The notes below the pieces were generated by a model that made no database searches, was not told where the DNA came from, and saw only the letters and a program-made list of their open reading frames with translations. From Shewanella loihica PV-4 (lineage in GTDB: Bacteria; Pseudomonadota; Gammaproteobacteria; Enterobacterales; Shewanellaceae), in the NCBI RefSeq assembly GCF_000016065.1, contig NC_009092.1, positions 2,852,001-2,916,000 on the forward strand: a stretch of DNA of 64,000 nucleotides, in the 5' to 3' direction. This document shows positions 43,942-52,685 of this stretch, piece by piece; position 1 is the stretch's first letter, and the number at the start of each line of letters is the position of its first letter. Position numbers and translations under genes: made by a program.

Positions 43942-44011
43942 TTGTTCCTAACTATTTGTTCCTAACTATCTGTTCCGAACGATATGTTCCTAACAAGATG
44001 TTTCTAAGAGA
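43942..44011. repeat. 14-bp direct tandem repeat (TTGTTCCTAACTAT)
   Basis: Five units begin at 43942, 43956, 43970, 43984 and 43998; the first two are identical. The array lies immediately upstream of the 772-residue MORN gene, in its leader on the minus strand. Confidence 0.9.
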
Positions 44012-44061
44012 CTTTTAAAAAATATTTACTGCATAATGCTGGGGACAGCCAGGCCTTGCGG

Positions 44062-45870
44062 CTATCGCCGAAAGATCAGCTCATGCTGAGTGCGATAGGG
44101 CCAGCTTTGTTCAGCCACGGTCGGCTCGCCGTGGCGATACTCGCTGCGCCTACTCAGGGCGCCATCATCATAAAACGCATACTGAGTGCCATGTAGGCGC
44201 CCCTGCTCATCAAACTTCGCGATAGCCAGCCTATAGCCCTGGGCGCTGAAACGCTGCCATTTCCCCACCTGCTTGCCTGCCCGATATCGGCCTTGCCAAT
44301 ACTCGCGTCGAGTCACGGGGCGCGGCGAATAATCCCCCTCGCTCGGCGGCACTATCCAATCGCCGTCACGCTGACCGTTAAGATATTGCCCTAGGGCGTA
44401 GATCTCGCCGTCGCTATAGTAGCGCTCAAATTTACCTGTGAGCTCGCCATCGCGATAATGGATTCGCTCCAACACCTGACCCGCCTCTCCCAGGGATAAA
44501 TACTCGCCATCGAGCCGACCATGGCGGTTATAGTGGCATTGGGTACGCATCTCGCGGCTTTGCATCACCCAATCACCCACCTGCTTGTCGGCGGCATATT
44601 CTCCCTGATTGATGAGCCTGCCATCGCCGCTTCGTTTCTCTGCCTTTCCCTGCTTCACGCCGTCGTGATAGTGGCTCTTCTCTATCCAGGCGACTTGATT
44701 GTTCCGGCCCTGTTTATTGCTGGCAGCGTCGCTATTGTTAGCTGCGTGACTATTGCTTGCGCCAAGACTGTCGTTACCGCTGAACTTATTGTTACCGCCA
44801 AGCTTGGCCTCAACTTTTAATCCGGTGAGCTTACCCGCTATAGTCTCCTCGCGGCCTATCATCTCGCCCTCAAGATATTGGCTGACCAGACGCCACTGCC
44901 TCTGCTTGTGCTGCTCTATCTGCTTGACCAAGACCTCTTTTTGATAGAAGCGCCTCACCTCTTGGCGGTCGCCATCGACGAGGTAGCGATATTCCACCTC
45001 GAGGTAGCGCTCGCCATCGTCACGATACTCGACCAAGCTCTCGGTGCGCCCACGCTCATCGAGGAGCTCGCGTTTGGCCAGGCGACCATCTTCGAAATAG
45101 TTCAGCTGCTCGCCCGTCTTGATGCCATTTTTCCATCTGTGATGCTGCTTGAGCTGACCACTTTGAAAATAGGCAAAGTAGTCGCCCTCCTCCTTGCCAT
45201 CACGATAGGCCTGGGTCACCTCCACCTTGCCATCCTGCCAGAAGGTTTCGGTGCCATGCTTGCGCCCATCTCGTTTCTGGCTTTCCATGGTCAGCTGCCC
45301 CAGTGGGTTGTAGAAGCGGTCACTGCATTGCCCGGTATGACATAGGATACGTACCAGCGCCCCGGTCTGTGTATAGACCATCTCCTGCTGCACAGGCTTG
45401 CCCAGGTGATAGACAGACTCGCGCTTAAGCTCGCCTGTTGGGTAATACTCTTTCTGCGTGCCTTCTCTCTCGCCCATATCAAAGAGGCAGTCGCAGCTGA
45501 GTTTTCCCTGCTCAGCATAAATCCTCACCAGGCCTTGGCGCTGACCCTGGTCATTAAATTCGCCCTGCTCGACCAGGGTGCCATCGCTGGCGAAGAAGCG
45601 ATAAGGCCCCACGGGATGAGTGCCCTTATCTCCCAGTCGATCACTGCTTAGGGCACCACTAAATTGCTTAGTCTCGGTGCCGAGATAATAGGGCTCGAAG
45701 CGAAACCGCCCCAAGGATAGGCCGGGCAGAGGCTCGAGCGGTTTCTTGAGATAAAACTTGGCCTCGCTCTTTAGTTCGGTCGGTTGCCAGTCCTTATCGA
45801 GCCAGATGCTCGCCTCGGCGGCTCTCAAACTTACACACAAGACAAGCAGAAACAGTAAGATACGCTGCAT
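44062..45870 (-). CDS. Exported MORN_2-repeat protein with Asn-rich linker
   Basis: A 602-residue protein with signal peptide MQRILLFLLVLCVSLRAAEA and about 15-17 MORN_2-type repeats (ELKRESVYHLGKPVQQEMVY; QLKQHHRWKNGIKTGEQLNY; EIYALGQYLNGQRDGDWIV). A low-complexity stretch near 365-400 rich in Asn, Ser and Ala breaks the array. The start used is ATG 45870, because AGGAG is 6-7 bases upstream; an ATG two codons earlier directly abuts the AGGAG. It starts 9 bp after the stop of the 773-residue gene, so the two are almost certainly cotranscribed. Confidence 0.88.
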   Translation of the reverse strand: MQRILLFLLVLCVSLRAAEASIWLDKDWQPTELKSEAKFYLKKPLEPLPGLSLGRFRFEPYYLGTETKQFSGALSSDRLGDKGTHPVGPYRFFASDGTLVEQGEFNDQGQRQGLVRIYAEQGKLSCDCLFDMGEREGTQKEYYPTGELKRESVYHLGKPVQQEMVYTQTGALVRILCHTGQCSDRFYNPLGQLTMESQKRDGRKHGTETFWQDGKVEVTQAYRDGKEEGDYFAYFQSGQLKQHHRWKNGIKTGEQLNYFEDGRLAKRELLDERGRTESLVEYRDDGERYLEVEYRYLVDGDRQEVRRFYQKEVLVKQIEQHKQRQWRLVSQYLEGEMIGREETIAGKLTGLKVEAKLGGNNKFSGNDSLGASNSHAANNSDAASNKQGRNNQVAWIEKSHYHDGVKQGKAEKRSGDGRLINQGEYAADKQVGDWVMQSREMRTQCHYNRHGRLDGEYLSLGEAGQVLERIHYRDGELTGKFERYYSDGEIYALGQYLNGQRDGDWIVPPSEGDYSPRPVTRREYWQGRYRAGKQVGKWQRFSAQGYRLAIAKFDEQGRLHGTQYAFYDDGALSRRSEYRHGEPTVAEQSWPYRTQHELIFRR

Positions 45871-45879
45871 TCTCATCTC

Positions 45880-48201
45880 CTATGGCAGTGGCTTAAGCTT
45901 AAACTGATAGGGGAAGCTCAGCGGCTCATCGCCGATGGAAAGATAGGCGGCGCTGCTCGCCGCGCCATCGACGCTAAGAAATCGTCCCTCAACCAAGGCC
46001 TTCTCCAGCTCCTCGACATTCTTAGGCAGACGCGGCGACAGTGGCCGCCCCTCGGCGTCTGTTATCAGCAGCGAGCGATACAAACGACTCACCTGAGCCT
46101 TGCGCTTATCCAGATTAGATAGCCAGGGAGTGAGATCCACCAGCCAGGGACGACGCTTATCGCCCTGCCCAATGCTCTGCCACTGGGGGCGCCCCTGACA
46201 GACAATGCTGCCTTGGATGCTTTTGTCGTAGAAATAGCGCCGGCTGCCATCTTGGCTAGCCAACACATAGGCGCTCTGCCCCCGACCATTATCGATAAGG
46301 CGCCACTGCACCGACTTACCGGCCTCGTTAAACCCTTTATCTATCTGCGGCCGACACACCTCGGCAAGGGCAGTCGGCATAGGGATATAGAGATCGTTCC
46401 CTGTACGAGAGACGACCGATGGCTCGGCAAACTGCCATCTATCTTTCGCCTTAGCAGATGCATCGCCGCTAAAGCTGCCCCTTGAGGCTGGCGTTAGCGG
46501 TGGATTGGCGAGGTTCGCCTCATACTCTGACTGAGTCACAAAGGTGATAGCTTTTGTCCTCACCCTATCTCTTAGCTGTTCGCCATGGAGGATTGAGAGT
46601 GATTTAGGCACCTCTGCTAACTGCAAGATATAGACATGACTAGTCTGCTCACGGGAGGCCTGCTCGCCGGAAGCCTGTTCACGGGAGGCCAGCTCGCGAA
46701 AAAAGAGCTCATCGAGCAACAGTTGCTCTGTGCTCGTCAGCCACTTAGGCCCCTGACCTACTGGCGCTTCGAAGCCCAACTTGCCGTTCAGGCCGTTGAA
46801 ATCAGGCGACAGGCTATTTACCCCGCGATTTGTCACGGTTAGGCGATAGCGATTGGGTTTGTTCAGTGCGCTGAGTGTTAGCGTCGCCTCGCCAAAGCGG
46901 TAAGACTGCTTCAACAGCGCTTGCCAGGAGACTTGCTCAGTGTATGTGCGTACCGGAGTGAAGTTCACCTCGGCGCGGATCTGATAGAGTTCCTCCAACT
47001 TGGCCCGGCTCTCGCCCCAGCCGAGCGGCAGCAGATTAACCCCTGAGCTGACCACACCCTCCAGGGCGCTGGCGCCGCGGACACTATGGCGCCACAAGGG
47101 CAGATCTATCTCTCTGTCCCGCCAGTCGATAAGCTGGATATTTTGGTATTCGACCGAGGTGGCAAAGTCCCCCGCGACTAGGCCATGAATGTAGCGCAGC
47201 TCGATATCATCACCGCCCCACCCGGCTGACATGATCCCTTGGTCCGGCTCCATCATAGGGAGGCTAGCATCAGGGTCGTCCGGCGTCATGGACAAGGTTG
47301 GGATCTCAAAGAGATCGTCTTCAGGTTCAAGGGGGAAGCCGCTATCATCGATAGTGCTTCCCTCATCCTGCCACAGCATGTCGCTCACATAGAGAGTCGA
47401 TTTCGGCGCCAGCAGCCAGCGGCGCGTCTGCTTCCTATCGCCTTTCTCCTGCTGCTCCACCAGCAAGAGCCTATCTAACCAGCCAGTATGACTGTCGAAC
47501 CTCAGCAGGCCATAGCGCCGGTTTTCTATTCCTTGTTGCACACGGCTCTGCTCGAGCGTCGCCGTCACCCATTGCCCCTCGATGGCGGTTATCTGCCAGG
47601 GTGTTGACTCACTCGCTGCGATTAGAAACAGGTTGCCGAGCTTAAGGGTGTCACCCACACTAGGCGCCTTTGCTTGCCATTGAGTCTGGGGAATGAGCGG
47701 ATTGAGCGCAAACAGCGATTTTAGCGGCGCCAGCGCCCTGGCAGCCTCTTTGCCCTGCTTGGCCAGATAGGCATCCCACTCATCCTGAGCCTTGAAACGC
47801 GCCTGGCTTTGACTTGTAGCGACCTTGTGATCCCCCCTTAATTGCGCTCCCTGACGCACTATCTTGGCCAGGGCCGCGCCGCGGCCAGCATCATCGAAAC
47901 TATTAATATTGAGTCGATAGGCAGGGTCTTGATATTGCAGCATAGTCGGGATAACAGCGAGGCTGACGCCATTGCCGCTACTTGCCGTCGAATCGGTTTG
48001 ATACTTGAGGAGCGCCCGGGCCCGGACGCCGACTTGCTGGCTGTCTCCATGGGCATAGAGGATACTCATGGTGACTTGATATTCATGGGGGCGGGCATCC
48101 GTTTCCCGGCTATGCGCCTCACAATAATGACTCTGAAACGCGAACAGGCTCAAACAGAGCGTCAATGCCGTACAAACAATCCTGTTTTGGCTAAAGGCCA
48201 T
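45880..48201 (-). CDS. Large exported protein of unknown family, first gene of the MORN locus
   Basis: A 773-residue protein with a signal peptide (IVCTALTLCLSLFAFQS, possible cleavage after HYCEA). I do not recognise a domain. The middle carries an acidic linker (LEPEDDLFEIPTLSMTPDDP) and many beta-strand-like segments; no transmembrane helix follows the signal. A short Ala-Ser-Arg-Glu repeat (REQASGEQASREQ) at about 505-525 comes from 15-bp DNA repeats. Two Cys near 648 and 697 might form a disulfide. It is the leading gene of four on the minus strand, with the three MORN_2 proteins behind it. AGGGAAGTTAGG stands before the ATG. It is probably periplasmic or on the outer membrane. Confidence 0.85.
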   Translation of the reverse strand: MAFSQNRIVCTALTLCLSLFAFQSHYCEAHSRETDARPHEYQVTMSILYAHGDSQQVGVRARALLKYQTDSTASSGNGVSLAVIPTMLQYQDPAYRLNINSFDDAGRGAALAKIVRQGAQLRGDHKVATSQSQARFKAQDEWDAYLAKQGKEAARALAPLKSLFALNPLIPQTQWQAKAPSVGDTLKLGNLFLIAASESTPWQITAIEGQWVTATLEQSRVQQGIENRRYGLLRFDSHTGWLDRLLLVEQQEKGDRKQTRRWLLAPKSTLYVSDMLWQDEGSTIDDSGFPLEPEDDLFEIPTLSMTPDDPDASLPMMEPDQGIMSAGWGGDDIELRYIHGLVAGDFATSVEYQNIQLIDWRDREIDLPLWRHSVRGASALEGVVSSGVNLLPLGWGESRAKLEELYQIRAEVNFTPVRTYTEQVSWQALLKQSYRFGEATLTLSALNKPNRYRLTVTNRGVNSLSPDFNGLNGKLGFEAPVGQGPKWLTSTEQLLLDELFFRELASREQASGEQASREQTSHVYILQLAEVPKSLSILHGEQLRDRVRTKAITFVTQSEYEANLANPPLTPASRGSFSGDASAKAKDRWQFAEPSVVSRTGNDLYIPMPTALAEVCRPQIDKGFNEAGKSVQWRLIDNGRGQSAYVLASQDGSRRYFYDKSIQGSIVCQGRPQWQSIGQGDKRRPWLVDLTPWLSNLDKRKAQVSRLYRSLLITDAEGRPLSPRLPKNVEELEKALVEGRFLSVDGAASSAAYLSIGDEPLSFPYQFKLKPLP
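46646..46705 (-). repeat. 15-bp in-frame tandem repeat
   Basis: Four units starting 46646, 46661, 46676 and 46691 (TGCTCACGGGAGGCC-like) encode repeated (A/T)SREQ/ASGEQ pentapeptides in the 773-residue protein. Confidence 0.85.
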
Positions 48202-48368
48202 CCTAACTTCCCTGGCTTTGCATGTTGCTGAAATGTAATGAGATTAAACTAAACCTTCAGCCATTCTACACAAAACTCAGGTGAAATACACAGCATTCGA
48301 TTTCCACTGTCAGATCCCCTAAGTCACTGACTTACGGCTACAACAGCCCTCTTATGTCAAAGAAAAGA

Positions 48369-49133
48369 CTATAGATAATGCTCCAGCAGCAACTTGCCGC
48401 TCATGGCGATCGACATGGTCACCACCAGCGGGCGGATGATCTTACTGCCCTTAGTCACCACCATGCGCGAACCTAGGGTAGCGCCAATCGCCTGACCCAA
48501 CAGCATCACGCCGCCCAGCAGCCAGAACACCTTGCCGCCCAAGGCGAAGAAGATCAGCGAGGCAATGTTGGTGGAGAAATTGAGCACCTTGGCGTGAGCG
48601 GTTGCCTTCGCCAGCCCATATCCGGCAAGCGACACGAAGGCCAGCGCGAAGAAGCTGCCGGTACCCGGACCGAAGAAACCATCGTAGAAGCCTACCCCTA
48701 AGGCGGCCGTCAGGCCAAAGAGGGTTGGCGACATCACCTGATGCTTATCCTCTTCGCTGATGGACTTGGAAAACAGGAAATAGCAGCCGATCGCCAGGAT
48801 CAAGAAAGGCAACAGCAGCTTAAGCACACTGGCATCGATTAGCTGCACCGCGACCGTCCCAAGCGCGGCGCCAAGAAAGGCGCAGCAGATGGCCAATTTC
48901 ATCTTACTGAGATCCACCATCCCCTTACGCACGAAGTAGAAACTGGCAAAAAAACTGCCGCCACAGGCCTGTAGCTTGTTGGTCGCCAGCGCCGCCGTGG
49001 GTGGCAGGCCCGCCCACATGAGCGCAGGAATGGTTATCAGGCCGCCGCCTCCGGCGATGGCGTCGATAAAACCGGCCAGGGCGGCCACTGCAAACAGCAG
49101 TGCCATCAGTTCATAACTCAGTTCGAGGGACAT
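48369..49133 (-). CDS. yfcA: TSUP-family permease (YfcA-like)
   Basis: A 254-residue membrane protein with about eight hydrophobic segments, of the TauE/SafE (TSUP) family that moves sulfite, sulfoacetate or related anions. The two family repeats are clear: GFIDAIAGGGGLITIPALMW with ATNKLQACGGSF, and GFYDGFFGPGTGSFFALAFV with HAKVLNFSTNIASL. It is closest to E. coli YfcA. It diverges from a LysR regulator gene 104 bp away, which may control it. The true substrate is unknown. Confidence 0.9.
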   Translation of the reverse strand: MSLELSYELMALLFAVAALAGFIDAIAGGGGLITIPALMWAGLPPTAALATNKLQACGGSFFASFYFVRKGMVDLSKMKLAICCAFLGAALGTVAVQLIDASVLKLLLPFLILAIGCYFLFSKSISEEDKHQVMSPTLFGLTAALGVGFYDGFFGPGTGSFFALAFVSLAGYGLAKATAHAKVLNFSTNIASLIFFALGGKVFWLLGGVMLLGQAIGATLGSRMVVTKGSKIIRPLVVTMSIAMSGKLLLEHYL

Positions 49134-49237
49134 AGCGACTCTATAAAGGTTTATTCACAATTGGCCGCTATTAAACGCGCTTTGCATACATTTAGCAAAG
49201 GAGTTATCCTCGCCTTAGCGTGAAATAATCTCACAGA

Positions 49238-50167
49238 ATGAAGATGAACCAACTGATACTCCCGCCCCTAAATGCCCTGCGTGCCTTCGAGTCGGCGGCA
49301 AGACACCTAAGCTTTACCCGCGCCGGGAATGAACTCTTTGTCACCCATGGCGCCATCAGTAAGCAGATAAAAACACTAGAGTCTTACTTAGATGTCAGCC
49401 TTTTCAACCGCCAGCATAAACAGCTCAGCCTCACGCCTGAGGGCGAGCGTTATCTGCGCCATATCAGCAGCGCACTGCAAAGCATCAGCCAGGCCACAGA
49501 GGAGTTAAGGTCACAACCGGGTATCGCGCAGGCGCTGTCGATCAACGTCTTGCCCAGCCTCACCATCAACTGGTTGATCCCGAGACTCGAGGAGTTTAAG
49601 GCCCGCCACCCCCACCTCTATGTGGATCTCTCCATCGGCGACTTTCAGGTGGATTTCAAGCGAGATAAGTATGATGTGGCTATTCGCAGCGCCACGGTGC
49701 GCCCGACCCATTGCCATGTACTCAAGTTGATGGATGAAGATCTCTGCCTGGTCTGCGCGCCGCAGCTGGCCAAGCAGATAGACAGCCTTCAAGATATCAA
49801 CCGCCAGACGCTGCTGAAACACACCACCCGCCCCGAGCTCTGGCCACTGTGGGCCGAGAAGGTGGGACTCAAGCTGACCACAGACAAGATGCTTGGGATG
49901 GAGCATTTCTATATGCTAAGTCAGGCGGCGGTCAGCGGCATGGGACTGGCGTTGATCCCCCGCTTCTTCATCGAAAAGGAGCTGGCAGAGGACAGCCTGG
50001 TGATCCCCTTAGCGACCCAATTTACCAGCCCCTACGCCTACTATGTGTTGACGCCGAATCTACCGCCGTCAAAGCAAAGTGAGCGACCACTCAAGGTCCA
50101 GGCCTTTATCGACTGGCTGCTGGAGATCTTTGCCCCATACCGCCACCAAAGCGACGATCTAAGCTAG
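49238..50167 (+). CDS. LysR-family regulator, GcvA type
   Basis: A 309-residue LysR transcription factor. The winged helix-turn-helix is at about 10-70 (LPPLNALRAFESAARHLSFT; RAGNELFVTHGAISKQIKTL), with the GcvA-like phrasing of PPLNALRAFE. The effector domain follows (DVAIRSA, GMEHFYMLSQAAVSGMGLAL). LysR regulators commonly bind the divergent promoter they share with a target, here the yfcA-like permease, so that is the likely target. The effector is unknown. Two ATG codons (MKM) are possible. Confidence 0.9.
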   Translation: MKMNQLILPPLNALRAFESAARHLSFTRAGNELFVTHGAISKQIKTLESYLDVSLFNRQHKQLSLTPEGERYLRHISSALQSISQATEELRSQPGIAQALSINVLPSLTINWLIPRLEEFKARHPHLYVDLSIGDFQVDFKRDKYDVAIRSATVRPTHCHVLKLMDEDLCLVCAPQLAKQIDSLQDINRQTLLKHTTRPELWPLWAEKVGLKLTTDKMLGMEHFYMLSQAAVSGMGLALIPRFFIEKELAEDSLVIPLATQFTSPYAYYVLTPNLPPSKQSERPLKVQAFIDWLLEIFAPYRHQSDDLS

Positions 50168-50170
50168 AAC

Positions 50171-52141
50171 TTACTCAAGCAGATCGCTCGCGTCGAAGGC
50201 CTCGAGATAGTTAACGCCCTGGCCCACATCGAACTCGAAGTTGAGCACCTTGAGGCAGGTATCGAAGGTCTTCTCACCAAACCACTCCCGGTCGAAGGCA
50301 TGCAGCGCCTTGATGATCCCGGCCTGCCCGCCATCCCCCTGGAGTTTGACCGGCGTCAGGGTGGCGATAAAGCTTGCCACCAGGCCGTAGAGGTCCTTCT
50401 CCGCCTCCCCTTCGGCGGCCCACAGCTGAGGGTCGGCATAACGGCGAGCATAATGACTGGTGGCGATATCCAGCCCTATGCCGAAGTTCACCAGTACAGC
50501 CTTATCGTCGCTACAGATGATGTTTTTCGGGCAGATGGCGCCGTGATAAATATCCATCTGATGCAGATACTGCAGCGCCGACAATAACTGAGTAAACCAG
50601 GTCGCCGGTTGCCCAAGTTGAATGTCGCTCAGCTCATCCAGCGACACGCCGCGCTCCCAGGCGCGGCTGATAAACAGCTCATCGCTCTGGGGCAGTTGGC
50701 CAAAGTTAAGCACCTGCTCCACATGGGGGTGATAGAGTTTCGACAGGCTGCGATAGAGGCTGCTGAGCATCAGCCAGTCGGTCTCCACCTTGGCATAGAT
50801 GGAGACGCCGCAGGGATAGTTGCCCTGAAGATGGCGCGCGCGCCAGAACTGGCTATGCTCGGTAGCGGCGATGAACTGCTCCAGCTGATAGTGATGATCG
50901 ATAATGGCGCCGCTGGCGATCTCGATGCGCTCCGGCAGGGTGTCGCAGACGCCGTTGTCGATTAATGCCGCGATATCACAGCGGATCATATCCAGATCTG
51001 TGTTACTGCCACTGGCGGCTTGGCGAAACCATTGGTAGATCCTCGGCTGACGGGTCTGCTCCGCCAGGGAAAGAAAACTGGCGGCGAAGGCGGCGATATC
51101 TTGGCTGGCATTGAGGTTGTCCTTGATATCGATAAACTCGACATCGCCGAGATCCGAGACGAACAGACAGTTACTCTGCCAGCCGCCAACCGTGACACCA
51201 CGGCGATGGATCTGCTGCAGGCCGGAGACGGCGCGGCGCAGGATCTCAAGTAGCTGATAGGTGGTTAACTGCTCATGCTCGAGCACATCAAGCGGCACGC
51301 CCCGTGGCATCCGAATGGGCAACACCAACTGCTCGCCATCTTGAATAAGCGGCGCGCATTGCGGCACGCCGCTACAGCCCGCCAGAGTCTGCAAGCGCTT
51401 AAACTCATCGCGCAGACGCAGCTCATATTGCAGCGACTCATCGCTGTTCTCAAATTGAGTCGGCACCAATACCTTGAGCAGCCAGGGCGCCGTCCAGCCG
51501 CCAGGGCTGTACTCCGCCTGCCACACCTCAAGGCCGCTCTGGATGAAGAGACACTTGAGTTTGACGAAATCCTGGATCTTATTGTTGCGCTGCTCCACCA
51601 AGGCCACCTGGCCTATGGTCTCCAGCACCATCTGTTTCTGCTTGTCGGTCACCTGATGCTTACGCGGCGCCGTGAGGCCCCACTCTTTGGTGAGCGCGGC
51701 AACGATCTGACTCGGGGTATAGATACTCAAAGAGCCCTGCTGTTTCTCAAGCTCAATCTCTTCGCCTTTGCGGCCGGTGACAAACACCATCCCTTGACAC
51801 CAGGGGGCATAGACCCCCACGGGGATCTTGTGTTTGACGTTGCCTGCCAGCACGCGAGCCACATAGTTGGCCTTGGCCAGGCTGTTATCCACCTGACGGC
51901 CATCGAGCGACCAGGCATGCAGGCCGGCGTCCAGACGACCGATATAGCCCTTCACGTCGACCACATAGACGCCCCACTCGCCGATCACCAGCGCATCGAC
52001 CTCCATCGCCTGTCCCGACTTGGTGGGGATCTCCACATTGGTCAGCAGGATGTAGTTGTCGGGCAACTCGTCGGCCAGCATCGCAAATGCCCAGCGCTCG
52101 GCGTCGTTGACTGGGGTACCAAAACTGATCTGCTTCGCCAT
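50171..52141 (-). CDS. NERD domain fused to two kinase-like (pseudokinase) domains
   Basis: A 656-residue cytoplasmic protein. Residues about 10-120 form a NERD nuclease-related domain; the conserved core EVDALVIGEWGVYVVDVKGY gives D49, D62 and K64 in the positions of a D-(D/E)xK nuclease. Residues about 195-345 look like a first kinase fold (PWLLKVLVP; GVTVGGWQSNCLFVSDLG; EFIDIKDN) with no HRD motif. Residues about 415-620 form a second: HRDLKP is replaced by HGAICP (533-538), so the catalytic Asp is Ala, and DFG is NFG (552-554). Both domains therefore look catalytically dead. NERD-kinase fusions also occur in PglW of phage-growth-limitation systems, but no pgl/brx gene is nearby. It is convergent with the LysR gene, 3 bp apart. 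Confidence 0.88.
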   Translation of the reverse strand: MAKQISFGTPVNDAERWAFAMLADELPDNYILLTNVEIPTKSGQAMEVDALVIGEWGVYVVDVKGYIGRLDAGLHAWSLDGRQVDNSLAKANYVARVLAGNVKHKIPVGVYAPWCQGMVFVTGRKGEEIELEKQQGSLSIYTPSQIVAALTKEWGLTAPRKHQVTDKQKQMVLETIGQVALVEQRNNKIQDFVKLKCLFIQSGLEVWQAEYSPGGWTAPWLLKVLVPTQFENSDESLQYELRLRDEFKRLQTLAGCSGVPQCAPLIQDGEQLVLPIRMPRGVPLDVLEHEQLTTYQLLEILRRAVSGLQQIHRRGVTVGGWQSNCLFVSDLGDVEFIDIKDNLNASQDIAAFAASFLSLAEQTRQPRIYQWFRQAASGSNTDLDMIRCDIAALIDNGVCDTLPERIEIASGAIIDHHYQLEQFIAATEHSQFWRARHLQGNYPCGVSIYAKVETDWLMLSSLYRSLSKLYHPHVEQVLNFGQLPQSDELFISRAWERGVSLDELSDIQLGQPATWFTQLLSALQYLHQMDIYHGAICPKNIICSDDKAVLVNFGIGLDIATSHYARRYADPQLWAAEGEAEKDLYGLVASFIATLTPVKLQGDGGQAGIIKALHAFDREWFGEKTFDTCLKVLNFEFDVGQGVNYLEAFDASDLLE

Positions 52142-52266
52142 CTGCTCTCCCTAATCCTTGGCTCGCTTATCTTATTGCTTACGTTACCGCAAAAAAAAGC
52201 CACTATAAATAGTGGCTTATTAAATTAATCGCTTTTAAAATTAGTGGCATTTTAAATTAGCTGCGA

Positions 52267-52653
52267 TTAATGATGGCAGTCGTCATCACATTCATGGTCA
52301 TGGTCGGCGAACTCATCGTCACCTTCCTGATGCTGCATCACGCCCCAGCCATCGGTTGCCCCACCGAACTCGGCGGCAAACTCGTTGAGCTCAACCTCCT
52401 GATCGACGATGGCCTGATATTCCGGCACCATGTTGATGCAGACAATCAATTCCCACTTACCGAGCTCATCGTTGAGGTGTAGCTCCAACTCACCTTCTAG
52501 CTCTGACTGGGAAAGCTCTTCCACCGCAGATTCGGCGTCGCGCTGATCGTCGAAGATCAGGAAAAAATCAACATCCAAGGCCTTGGTTAAATCGATACCG
52601 GCCTCGGCCATGGCGGCTAACATCTTGCCATTATCATCATCTGGGAACTGCAT
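52267..52653 (-). CDS. rraB: RraB, regulator of RNase E activity
   Basis: A 128-residue RraB/YjgD-type protein that binds and inhibits RNase E in E. coli. The start MQFPDDDNGKMLAAMAEAGI at 52653 is set by AAGGAG 8 bases upstream. Family segments DVDFFLIFDDQRDAESAVEE and WELIVCINMVPEYQAIVDQE are present. The C-terminus is acidic and His/Cys rich (HDHECDDDCHH), a possible metal-binding tail. It lies just downstream of the S4-domain gene, 32 bp apart on the same strand, so the two RNA-related genes probably share a transcript. Confidence 0.92.
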   Translation of the reverse strand: MQFPDDDNGKMLAAMAEAGIDLTKALDVDFFLIFDDQRDAESAVEELSQSELEGELELHLNDELGKWELIVCINMVPEYQAIVDQEVELNEFAAEFGGATDGWGVMQHQEGDDEFADHDHECDDDCHH

Positions 52654-52685
52654 AGTTTGACTCCTTCTGGATCTGTCGCGACGAA

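Noticed and set aside
50171..52141. A complete BREX or Pgl anti-phage system
   Set aside because: Only a single NERD-kinase-like gene is present; no pglX, pglZ, brxC or other partner occurs in the window.
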